Below, in pieces: positions 6,697-11,748 of a stretch of DNA of 11,748 nucleotides; position 1 is the stretch's first letter; every line of letters starts with the position of its first letter. The translations under genes were made by a program, and so were the position numbers. Source of the stretch: an uncultured Granulosicoccaceae bacterium (GTDB lineage Bacteria > Pseudomonadota > Gammaproteobacteria > Granulosicoccales > Granulosicoccaceae). The stretch covers positions 1 through 11,748 of the forward strand of contig CALFBL010000317.1 of the NCBI GenBank assembly GCA_937951695.1, in the 5' to 3' direction. The notes below the pieces were generated by a model. It saw only the letters and a list, made by a program, of their open reading frames with translations, had not been told where the DNA came from and searched no databases.

Positions 6697-7335
6697 TCAA
6701 CGCGTGCCGAAAATAACCATGGTCTTGCCACGTGCGTGGATCAGACCCCGATCTTCTAATTCTTTCAGTACTCGACCCACCATTTCACGCGAGCAGCCAA
6801 CGATCCGAGCGATCTCTTGGCGAGTGATTCGAATCTGCATGCCGTCAGGGTGGGTGATGGCGTCAGGCATCTTGGCGAGATCCAACAGCGTTGAAGCTAC
6901 TCGACCGGTGACATCCAGGAACGCCAAATCACGAACTTTGATGCTGGTCCTGCGCAGTCGTGCAGCCATTTGAGTGGTTAATGCCATGAGCAAATCAGGG
7001 TGTTCGGTGATCATGCGGCGGAACTGGTCGTAATTCATTTCAGCTAGCTCACACTTCGAGCGAGCCACAACCCAGGCGCTGCGATTACCTTCAGCGTCGA
7101 ATAATCCCATTTCGCCGAAGAAGTCACCAGCGTTTAAGTACGCTAGTACGATTTCTCGGCCATCATCGTCTTCTATGACGACACTCACAGAACCGTCAAC
7201 AATGTAGTACAGAGTCTCAGGGACATCACCGTGGTGGATGATCGTTGTTTTGGCCGGATATTGGCGGCGGTGACTGCTTCTCAAGAAGGAGTCTAGCCAC
7301 TCAACCGGTGGTGGTGCTATACGAGGCGCTAGCAT
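6697..7335 (-). CDS. crp: CRP/Vfr-type cAMP-responsive transcription regulator
   Basis: This is a global regulator that binds cAMP and then DNA as a dimer. The 212 residues comprise an N-terminal cyclic-nucleotide domain, a long dimer helix and a C-terminal winged helix-turn-helix. cAMP-contacting residues of E. coli CRP are kept: Gly74-Glu75 in FFGEMGLF, Arg85-Ser86 in NRSAWV, and Thr130-Ser131 in RRTSIKV. The recognition helix CSREMVGRVL (181-190) keeps Arg183, Glu184 and Arg188, the DNA-reading residues, with Met where E. coli has Thr, as I recall for Vfr. The segment AKMPDAITHPDGMQ is close to the activating region 1 neighbourhood. In the region 2 counterpart, His22 is kept and Arg24 replaces His21 of E. 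coli. The ATG has GGAG 10 bases upstream (7349-7346). It diverges from osmC and converges on trpC. Confidence 0.95.
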   Translation of the reverse strand: MLAPRIAPPPVEWLDSFLRSSHRRQYPAKTTIIHHGDVPETLYYIVDGSVSVVIEDDDGREIVLAYLNAGDFFGEMGLFDAEGNRSAWVVARSKCELAEMNYDQFRRMITEHPDLLMALTTQMAARLRRTSIKVRDLAFLDVTGRVASTLLDLAKMPDAITHPDGMQIRITRQEIARIVGCSREMVGRVLKELEDRGLIHARGKTMVIFGTR

Positions 7336-7338
7336 ACT

Positions 7339-7404
7339 AGGCGTTCTCCGTACTCAGTGTTTGCGCGAGTTCCCGAGGAGGAACAACGCCTTTTGGATAG
7401 GCGT
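7339..7404 (-). promoter_or_regulatory. Candidate switch structure in the crp leader
   Basis: Reading the crp strand, three short segments lie in order: a, ACGCCT (7404-7399); b, AGGCGTT (7391-7385); c, AACGCCT (7345-7339). Segment c sits between the GGAG ribosome binding site (7349-7346) and the ATG. Segment b can pair with a (6 bp, 7-base loop) or with c (7 bp). In the second case CTCC just after b can also reach GGAG across a 4-base bulge and hide the ribosome binding site. A further small hairpin, GTTCC/GGAAC (7384-7380 with 7373-7369), lies between b and c. The complementarity is seen directly; a switch is inferred, and whether the transcript starts upstream of segment a is unknown. Confidence 0.35.
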
Positions 7405-7488
7405 CACTTATGAATCGGCCGAGTATTTGATACCTTGAACATATTTGTGTTTGAAATCGCAAACCTAAGCCTCTGGAGGAACTTTATT

Positions 7489-7914
7489 TTGAAAGCCCGT
7501 ATTAAATGGTTGGATCATATGAGTTTCGTCGGTGAATCTGGCAGCGGTCATTCCGTTGTTATGGATGGCTCCCCGGATCACGGAGGGCGCAACCTGGGCG
7601 TCCGGCCCATGGAGATGGTTCTCATCGGTATGGGTGGTTGCACAGCGTTCGATGTAGCGCTTATGTTGCAAAAGTCCCGCCAAAAAGTGATCGATATCGA
7701 GGTCGAGCTGGATTCGGAGCGCGCTGAAGAGGTGCCAACAGTGTTCACCCATATAAGAGTACATTTCATCATCACCGGTCACGGTCTGTCGGAGAAGCAG
7801 GTCGCCCGAGCGATAGCGCTATCCGCGGAAAAATACTGCTCAGCGTCAAAGATGTTGGAGAAAACCGCTGAGATCACCCATACGCACGAAATTATTGACG
7901 CATCGAAGTCTTGA
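7489..7914 (+). CDS. OsmC/YhfA-family protein
   Basis: OsmC-fold proteins are small dimeric thiol-dependent peroxidases or, in the YhfA branch, proteins of unsettled role. The 141 residues contain the two conserved cysteines of the family: Cys51 in LIGMGGCTAFDV and Cys117 in SAEKYCSASKML. GGRNLGVRPMEMVL precedes the first cysteine. The start is TTG at 7489, chosen because TGGAGGA (7474-7480) lies 8 bases upstream and because the product then begins KARIKW like its relatives; a longer in-frame start at 7435 lacks a ribosome binding site. Divergence from crp matches the crp/yhfA arrangement of E. coli. Protection against organic hydroperoxides is possible from family membership but is not shown. 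The transcript may run into the structured region that ends at 8226. Confidence 0.9.
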   Translation: MKARIKWLDHMSFVGESGSGHSVVMDGSPDHGGRNLGVRPMEMVLIGMGGCTAFDVALMLQKSRQKVIDIEVELDSERAEEVPTVFTHIRVHFIITGHGLSEKQVARAIALSAEKYCSASKMLEKTAEITHTHEIIDASKS

Positions 7915-8085
7915 CCTCGTGGTGTCGAATTCATGTCGCGATGGTATGGAATCGGAATTATACTACATTTTTGGAGGGTGTTTGGGCTAAACCTCTACCG
8001 ATTGTTTGGCCTACTTGGAATTCTTTGAATAGATTTGAAAAGTACGTAAGTGATTGTTATTGAAGTATTATTTAGATGGAAGGTC
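7915..8085. other. AT-rich gap after osmC without a supported gene
   Basis: These 171 bases are the first part of a 430-base gap between osmC and rplM. No frame with a ribosome binding site is visible on either strand. A TATACT (7959-7964) would suit a -10 element but has no acceptable -35 at 16-18 bases. Weak pairing GTTT/AAAC near 7980-7992 is not distinctive. No terminator closes osmC directly, so the osmC transcript may continue through here. Confidence 0.5.
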
Positions 8086-8226
8086 AGGTTTTTATCTAAA
8101 AACTTGGGAGGTGTACCCAGATTTGGCCCCGCGATTGCAACGCCAGTAGTGCATAGTTTTTCTCCTCCTTTCCACCCGATTGAGGTGGACTAAGGCGCGA
8201 CCCGATAACGGCCGCGCCTTTTTTTT
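8086..8226 (+). ncRNA. Candidate small RNA or structured osmC 3' end with an exposed CTCCTCC tract
   Basis: Four hairpins follow one another on the + strand. They are GTTTTT/AAAAAC with loop ATCT (8088-8103), TGGG/CCCA (8105-8119), TCCACC/GGTGGA with a 7-base loop (8171-8189), and the intrinsic terminator (8192-8226). Between the second and third lies a single-stranded pyrimidine tract, TTTTTCTCCTCCTTTCC (8157-8173), whose CTCCTCC (8162-8168) is complementary to strong Shine-Dalgarno sequences. No good promoter is visible just upstream, so the RNA could be cut from, or simply be, the 3' end of the osmC transcript. It could also act as a leader upstream of rplM, but rplM has its own promoter after the terminator. 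I recognise no known RNA family. The 5' end given is that of the first hairpin, not a mapped start. Confidence 0.42.
8192..8226 (+). terminator. Strong intrinsic terminator upstream of rplM
   Basis: An 8-bp stem, AAGGCGCG (8192-8199) with CGCGCCTT (8213-8220), is topped by an inner CCG/CGG pairing with loop ATAA and followed by a run of eight Ts (8219-8226). This is a textbook Rho-independent terminator on the + strand. It must end a transcript coming from the left, either osmC or a separate small RNA, because rplM starts downstream. Confidence 0.92.
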
Positions 8227-8275
8227 GTGTGCCGTACGGACAGGTTCTTGAGAGCTCCATTCACGCAAGAATCGG

Positions 8276-8304
8276 TTGAGTTCGTCAGCCGATGAGCCTA
8301 CAAT
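8276..8304 (+). promoter_or_regulatory. sigma70 promoter of rplM-rpsI
   Basis: The -35 is TTGAGT (8276-8281, four of six), the spacer is exactly 17 bases, and the -10 is TACAAT (8299-8304, five of six). The predicted start near 8311 leaves a leader of about 34 bases with GAGG (8335-8338) before the GTG. Its position just after the terminator fits an independently transcribed ribosomal protein operon. Confidence 0.72.
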
Positions 8305-8344
8305 GGCTGGCTACCATTGAATTTGCCTAGTCTCGAGGCCTTAA

Positions 8345-8779
8345 GTGAACAAAACCACCATCAGCGCCAAACCGGCCGAAGTTAAGCGGGAATGGTTCGT
8401 GATCGACGCCGAAGGCAAAACGCTCGGTAACATCGCTACCGAAGCGGCTCGTCGTTTACGTGGCAAGCACAAAGCCATCTACACGCCGCATGTCGACACG
8501 GGCGATTACATCGTTATCGTCAACGCGGAAAAGGTGGAAGTGACGGGCAATAAGTTCAAGAACAAGATGTACCATCACCACACCGGTTACATCGGCAACC
8601 TGAAGTCTGTGAACTTTGAAAAGCTGCAGGCAACTCACCCCGAACGCATTATCGAAACGGCCATCAAGGGCATGTTGCCGAAGAATACGCTGGGGCGTGA
8701 AATGTACAGAAAGCTTCGTGTGGTTAAGGGTCCGAACCACAATCACGCGGCACAGCAACCGAAGGTGTTGGAGATTTAA
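8345..8779 (+). CDS. rplM: 50S ribosomal protein L13
   Basis: L13 is an early-assembling protein of the large subunit. The 144 residues align along their whole length with the 142-residue E. coli protein: KPAEVKREWFVIDAEGKTLG near the start, ARRLRGKHKAIYTPHVDTGDY, MYHHHTGYIGNLKSV, AIKGMLPKNTLGREMYRKL, and the C-terminal NHNHAAQQPKVLEI. The start is GTG at 8345 with GAGG (8335-8338) 6 bases upstream. L13 represses its own operon in E. coli through the mRNA leader; the short leader here shows no obvious hairpin that would suggest the same. The rpsI start is 3 bases after the stop. Confidence 0.97.
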   Translation: MNKTTISAKPAEVKREWFVIDAEGKTLGNIATEAARRLRGKHKAIYTPHVDTGDYIVIVNAEKVEVTGNKFKNKMYHHHTGYIGNLKSVNFEKLQATHPERIIETAIKGMLPKNTLGREMYRKLRVVKGPNHNHAAQQPKVLEI

Positions 8780-8782
8780 TCC

Positions 8783-9175
8783 ATGGCAGTTCAACAGTAC
8801 TATGGCACCGGCCGACGCAAATCGTCTACCGCACGGGTTTTCATGCGCTCTGGAAGTGGCAAGATTCAAGTCAACCAAAAATCGCTGGAAGACTACTTCG
8901 GTCGAAAGACGGCACACATGATCATTCGTCAACCTCTGGAAAAAACCGACACTCTGGCGAATTTCGACATCAACATCACCGTGAAAGGGGGTGGCGGTAG
9001 TGGTCAGGCAGGCGCGATTCGTCTGGGTATTGCACGTGCGTTGCTGCAGTACGATGAATCAATGCGCTCCACACTGCGTGGCTCAGGATACCTGACACGA
9101 GACGCGCGTGAAGTGGAACGTAAGAAAGTGGGCCTGCGTAAGGCTCGTAAAGCCACTCAATACTCCAAGCGTTAA
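8783..9175 (+). CDS. rpsI: 30S ribosomal protein S9
   Basis: S9 sits in the head of the small subunit, and its C-terminal tail reaches the P-site tRNA. The 130 residues match the E. coli length. Visible are QYYGTGRRKSSTARVF at the start, EDYFGRKTAHMIIRQPLE, ITVKGGGGSGQAGAIRLGI, YLTRDAREVERKKVGLRKAR, and the conserved Ser-Lys-Arg end whose Arg contacts tRNA. TGGAGA (8769-8774) within the end of rplM, 8 bases before the ATG, serves as the ribosome binding site. It forms a two-gene operon with rplM, the standard arrangement in bacteria, and is followed by a long hairpin and an intrinsic terminator. Confidence 0.97.
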   Translation: MAVQQYYGTGRRKSSTARVFMRSGSGKIQVNQKSLEDYFGRKTAHMIIRQPLEKTDTLANFDINITVKGGGGSGQAGAIRLGIARALLQYDESMRSTLRGSGYLTRDAREVERKKVGLRKARKATQYSKR

Positions 9176-9184
9176 TTCTATTCA

Positions 9185-9222
9185 TCGCTGGTTCTCGGCG
9201 AGAAATCGCAGAGAACCAGCGA
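9185..9222. repeat. 12+4 bp hairpin with a GAAA tetraloop after rpsI
   Basis: Perfect 12-base arms, TCGCTGGTTCTC (9185-9196) and GAGAACCAGCGA (9211-9222), enclose one G/A mismatch (9197/9210), a further 4-bp stem GCGA/TCGC, and the loop GAAA (9202-9205), a GNRA tetraloop on the + strand. No T-run follows on either strand, so it is not a standard terminator. It probably protects the rpsI mRNA 3' end or is a REP-like element. Only one copy is in this window. Confidence 0.75.
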
Positions 9223-9238
9223 CAGAATCTGTACGAGG

Positions 9239-9263
9239 AAAGCCAGCATTGTTGGCTTTTTTT
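9239..9263 (+). terminator. Intrinsic terminator of rplM-rpsI
   Basis: AAAGCCA (9239-9245) pairs with TGGCTTT (9253-9259) around a 7-base loop, and the T-run 9257-9263 follows on the + strand. It lies 64 bases after the rpsI stop and 35 bases before the convergent dGTPase stop. On the - strand there is no T-run, so dgt must end by other means. Confidence 0.85.
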
Positions 9264-9297
9264 GTGTCTGCAGGTTTGTTTATCTCTACAAGGTTGC

Positions 9298-10638
9298 TCA
9301 GGAACGGTCGAATATGCTACCCGCGGTTGGGCTAAGCAGTTTGTGATACAGCTTGCCAGCCGAGACATCGGTCATGGCCGACAGGTAGTCGGCAATCGCA
9401 CGCGGACCCTGCTGTTCGTATTCAGCCAGTACCACCACGGGCAGCAAACGCTGCGGATTGGCGAGAAATATCTCAAACAGCTTCACGATGACTTGCTGTC
9501 CTTTGTATTGCAGCATTTGCAGCTCGGGCTTGAAAATCACATATTCCATAACGAACCTTTTTATCAGCAGTAGCATTTTATAAGCGGTGGGTTCCATCTC
9601 AACTTGCAAGCGCAGCAGCTCATGTTCGAATCCGTCGTCTTCGATCAAAGCAATTTGCCGAATGAAATAGCTTACCAGCCAGCTGATGGCGTGTTTACGA
9701 TCTTTGTTCGAGGCGCTAAATAGCTTCAACGTGTAGTCATCGATGCGCGGGCCGATGGTGCCATCGTTCAGCGCCAGAATAGGATCGACCACGTGGGTTT
9801 GCCATTGATCCCGATCGACAAAGCCCAAAGCTAATGCATCTTCCAGATCATGCACGCCGTACGCGATGTCGTCAGCAAGCTCCATGATGCTGGTGTCGAA
9901 GGGCTTGAAATGGGTTTTCAAGTGGCCTGAAGGGGGAGTGGCCAGCTCGTAAAAGCGATCCACATCCGCTTGGGGTAAGGGCTCGACCAACCAGTCCAGC
10001 ACCTCCTGCTCGTTGTCGTAGACACATTTAGGTGGTGCCCATCGATCGATATTGACTAAGTCGGTGGGTACAGCCTCTGCCAACGCCAGATGGCCACCGT
10101 GTCCATCGCGGTAGCGCACGGCCTGAGAATAGGTTGTGGGGTACTTCAGCGTACCGAGCATGGTACGGCGGGTCAGATCCAGCCCATCGTTGGCGGAAAA
10201 TTCGCCCAGTCGGGCGATGATTCGAAGCGTTTGACCGTTGGCTTCAAATCCGCCGTGTTGGATCATCATGGTATTCATTGCCACCTCGCCGCCGTGCCCG
10301 AACGGTGAGTGACCGATGTCGTGAGCCAGACAGATGGCTTCGATTAGACTGAATGAGGGGATAAAGTGGTGAACATCGGCGTTCTCCCGCCGAGCTCGTA
10401 ACACCTCGCAAATACCTGAGCCTATTTGCGCCACTTCCAGCGAATGGGTTAGACGGGTGCGGTAAAAGTCCGACTCACCCATGCCCAGCACTTGGGTTTT
10501 TGACTGCAGACTACGAAACGACGCGCTGTGAATGATCCGGGCCCGATCGCGTTGGTACTCGCTGTCATCGTGCGTGCTGTTGAACCCGCGTGGGTCGTCC
10601 TTGCTGCGGGCCGATCGGCGTTCTAACCACTGATTCAC
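9298..10638 (-). CDS. dgt: dGTPase-family deoxynucleotide triphosphohydrolase (HD domain)
   Basis: Enzymes of this family split dGTP (or other dNTPs) into the deoxynucleoside and triphosphate, adjusting dNTP pools. The 446 residues contain the HD metal site. His65 is in RLTHSLEVAQIG, His106-Asp107 and His110/His115 are in AHDIGHSPFGHGGE, and Asp256/Asp257 are in MELADDIAYGVHDLEDAL. The family stretch GGFEANGQTLRI (129-140) is also present. The start chosen is GTG at 10638 (product begins VNQWLERR), with GGAAGA about 8 bases upstream. The frame stays open further left on this strand, but that part lies opposite the Nudix gene and has no domain sense. Family members are often annotated 'dGTPase-like' because substrate range varies, so true dGTP preference is not proven. 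It diverges from the Nudix gene and converges on rpsI. Confidence 0.93.
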   Translation of the reverse strand: MNQWLERRSARSKDDPRGFNSTHDDSEYQRDRARIIHSASFRSLQSKTQVLGMGESDFYRTRLTHSLEVAQIGSGICEVLRARRENADVHHFIPSFSLIEAICLAHDIGHSPFGHGGEVAMNTMMIQHGGFEANGQTLRIIARLGEFSANDGLDLTRRTMLGTLKYPTTYSQAVRYRDGHGGHLALAEAVPTDLVNIDRWAPPKCVYDNEQEVLDWLVEPLPQADVDRFYELATPPSGHLKTHFKPFDTSIMELADDIAYGVHDLEDALALGFVDRDQWQTHVVDPILALNDGTIGPRIDDYTLKLFSASNKDRKHAISWLVSYFIRQIALIEDDGFEHELLRLQVEMEPTAYKMLLLIKRFVMEYVIFKPELQMLQYKGQQVIVKLFEIFLANPQRLLPVVVLAEYEQQGPRAIADYLSAMTDVSAGKLYHKLLSPTAGSIFDRS

Positions 10639-10747
10639 TGGGACAATCTTCCGGCTGCGTGATGAGAGTGTCGAGGCTGGCGCGCCTACCCCTGATGTTG
10701 CCGCTATTGTACTGGCAGCCCGACAGACTTGCTGATAACAATGGGCG
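10639..10747. promoter_or_regulatory. Divergent control region between dgt and the Nudix gene
   Basis: These 109 bases must hold promoters for both genes. On the dgt strand TACAAT (10711-10706) is a good -10 match but lacks a clear -35 at 17 bases. On the + strand only poor hexamers are seen (GATAAC near 10734 is the best -10-like one), and the Nudix ATG has no obvious Shine-Dalgarno sequence. No operator-like palindrome stands out. Confidence 0.3.
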
Positions 10748-11254
10748 ATGCATGAATTACTGGATATTGTAGACAGCGACGATGTCGTGCTCGGGCGCGC
10801 CACCCGGGCTGAAATCCATCGAACCGATCGCCTACATCGGGCGGTGCACATGCTGGTGTTCAATCTTTCGGGGGATGTGTTCCTGCAACAAAGAGTCGCC
10901 AGCAAAGATCGCAACCCGAACCGTTGGGATTCCAGCGCAGCTGGGCACGTCGACAGTGGCGAGGAGTATCTGCGGGCTGCCATTCGCGAACTGGTCGAGG
11001 AACTCGGTATTCGTCATGAGGCCACAGACTTCGTTGAAATTCTGCGTCGAACGCCGGTTGCAAGTAACGGGTTTGAGCACCAGCGTTGCTATTCGCTGGT
11101 GACGAATCAGACCCTGACCCTGTGTGCTGAGGAAATTGCCGATGGACGATGGTTGTCCACCAGCGAGCTTGATTCCTGGGTGGCCAGTGGCGATAGTTCA
11201 CTCACCCCTGACCTGAAAGCGCTCTGGCCGGTGTATCGTTCTCGAGTCTTGTAA
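10748..11254 (+). CDS. Nudix hydrolase, IPP-isomerase-like (YfcD-type) subgroup
   Basis: Nudix enzymes hydrolyse nucleoside diphosphates linked to another group. The 168 residues carry a complete Nudix box (GX5EX7REUXEEXGU): G66 HVDSG E72 through R80-E81-L82-x-E84-E85-x-G87-I88. The flanking pattern, with an N-terminal strand (VDSDDVVLGRATRAEIH), RLHRAVHMLVFN and NRWDSSAAGHVDSGE, is that of the isopentenyl-diphosphate isomerase-like branch to which E. coli YfcD belongs. Real IPP isomerases differ in their catalytic Cys region, so hydrolase is the safer call; substrate is unknown. An in-frame TAA at 10736-10738 limits the start to 10748. The nitronate monooxygenase gene follows after 15 bases, suggesting one transcript. 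Confidence 0.88.
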   Translation: MHELLDIVDSDDVVLGRATRAEIHRTDRLHRAVHMLVFNLSGDVFLQQRVASKDRNPNRWDSSAAGHVDSGEEYLRAAIRELVEELGIRHEATDFVEILRRTPVASNGFEHQRCYSLVTNQTLTLCAEEIADGRWLSTSELDSWVASGDSSLTPDLKALWPVYRSRVL

Positions 11255-11269
11255 TCGAGTGAAAAAATC

Positions 11270-11748
11270 ATGTTGAAGCCTGAACACGGCACATTGCCGG
11301 TTATAGCGGCTCCGATGTTTCTGGTATCAGGCCCGGAACTGGTGACCGCTTGTTGCAAGAGCGGCATAGTGGGTACATTCCCAGCGCTTAATCAACGCAC
11401 CAATGAAGGCCTGGTCGAGTGGCTCGCTCAGATCAAGAGCGATCTTCAAGGGGTGTCTCACCCGGGTTTTGGTGTCAATCTGATTGTGCATAAGACCAAC
11501 CCACGTTTGCAGCAGGATCTCGCTACCTGTGTCGAGCACGAGGTGCCTTTGATCATCACCTCGTTGGGGGCTGTGAAAGATCTGGTGGACGCTGTCCACA
11601 GCTACGGCGGCAAGGTCTTTCATGATGTCACCACGATACGGCACGCGCAAAAAGCCGCCGATGCGGGTGTGGATGGTTTGATAGCGGTGAGCGCAGGCGC
11701 AGGTGGGCATGCGGGTACCGTGCACCCGCTGGCTCTTCTGGGCGAGAT
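11270..11748 (+). CDS. Nitronate monooxygenase-family flavoprotein, 3' truncated by window edge
   Basis: The family (formerly 2-nitropropane dioxygenase) uses FMN to oxidise nitronates such as propionate 3-nitronate. 159 codons are visible and the frame is open at the right edge, so more than half of a typical 320-380 residue enzyme may lie outside. The TIM-barrel start reads LPVIAAPMFLVSGPELV (9-25), then KSGIVGTFPALNQRT, GFGVNLIVHKTNPR and VPLIITSLG, and the FMN-phosphate/active-site stretch VSAGAGGHAG (140-149) with His147. The ATG at 11270 follows the Nudix stop by 15 bases, with only a weak GAG upstream, so it is probably co-transcribed. Related NMO-fold proteins include FabK-type enoyl-ACP reductases, but the AGAGGHAG motif favours NMO. 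Confidence 0.88.
   Translation, partial: MLKPEHGTLPVIAAPMFLVSGPELVTACCKSGIVGTFPALNQRTNEGLVEWLAQIKSDLQGVSHPGFGVNLIVHKTNPRLQQDLATCVEHEVPLIITSLGAVKDLVDAVHSYGGKVFHDVTTIRHAQKAADAGVDGLIAVSAGAGGHAGTVHPLALLGE

Noticed and set aside
7449..7464. GTTTG-N6-CAAAC inverted repeat between crp and osmC, with CRP-site-like geometry
   Set aside because: The arms do not match TGTGA/TCACA, and the site is close to the osmC ribosome binding site, so CRP autoregulation is not supported.
7812..7823. Perfect palindrome GATAGCGCTATC
   Set aside because: It lies inside osmC coding sequence for a conserved helix (AIALSAEKYC); the codons explain it.
8456..8932. A 158-codon open frame on the - strand across rplM and rpsI
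   Set aside because: Antisense to two highly conserved ribosomal protein genes, with no motif of its own.
10639..10983. A 115-residue N-terminal extension of the dGTPase frame
   Set aside because: It overlaps the Nudix gene in antisense, is low-complexity (Ser/Arg/Cys-rich) with no homology sense, and a GTG with a ribosome binding site at 10638 gives the normal family length.
11327..11725. A 132-codon open frame on the - strand near the right edge
   Set aside because: It is antisense to the nitronate monooxygenase frame, which has clear family motifs.

Overview
The window looks like chromosomal housekeeping DNA from a gammaproteobacterium of moderate GC. The CRP-family regulator closely resembles E. 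coli CRP and Pseudomonas Vfr, L13 and S9 resemble the E. coli proteins, and trpE-G-D-C followed by a crp-type gene recalls Xanthomonas/Pseudomonas-type gene order. A genus cannot be read from the sequence. I see no insertion sequence, CRISPR array, prophage gene or tRNA.

Layout, left to right. (1) 1-292: the 3' end of an unidentified + strand gene, possibly an RCK_C/TrkA_C domain of a cation transporter. It converges on a small - strand lipoprotein gene (363-689) whose mature part is a duplicated four-cysteine module. (2) 798-2333: a class I iron-sulfur fumarase on the - strand. (3) 2334-2636: a divergent control region with a good sigma70-like promoter for trp, a palindrome near the expected start site, a nine-codon candidate leader peptide with two Trp codons (MTCRWRWRR), and mutually exclusive RNA pairings downstream of it. 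(4) 2637-6602: trpEGDC, tightly coupled (GTGA and ATGA overlaps, then a 5-base gap). It takes chorismate through anthranilate, phosphoribosyl-anthranilate and the isomerised intermediate to indole-3-glycerol phosphate; trpF, trpB and trpA are not here. (5) A two-tier hairpin terminator lies between trpC and the convergent crp-type gene (6697-7335, - strand). The crp gene is divergent from a short OsmC-family gene (7489-7914), as crp and yhfA are in E. coli. The crp leader holds three short complementary segments that could switch access to its ribosome binding site.

(6) 7915-8344: a 430-base gap without a coding gene. Its second half is a string of hairpins with an exposed CTCCTCC tract, ending in a textbook intrinsic terminator. 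This is either an independent small RNA or the 3' end of the osmC transcript. A strong promoter for rplM follows. (7) 8345-9175: rplM-rpsI (ribosomal proteins L13 and S9), then a 12+4 bp hairpin capped by a GAAA loop and an intrinsic terminator. (8) 9298-10638: a dGTPase-family HD hydrolase on the - strand, divergent from a Nudix hydrolase (10748-11254). The Nudix gene is followed after 15 bases by a nitronate monooxygenase-type flavoprotein gene that runs off the right edge.

The protein families are mostly ordinary and clear. The less expected content is in the non-coding parts: the trp leader, the crp leader, and the RNA upstream of rplM. Those are inferences from sequence complementarity and have no experimental support here.
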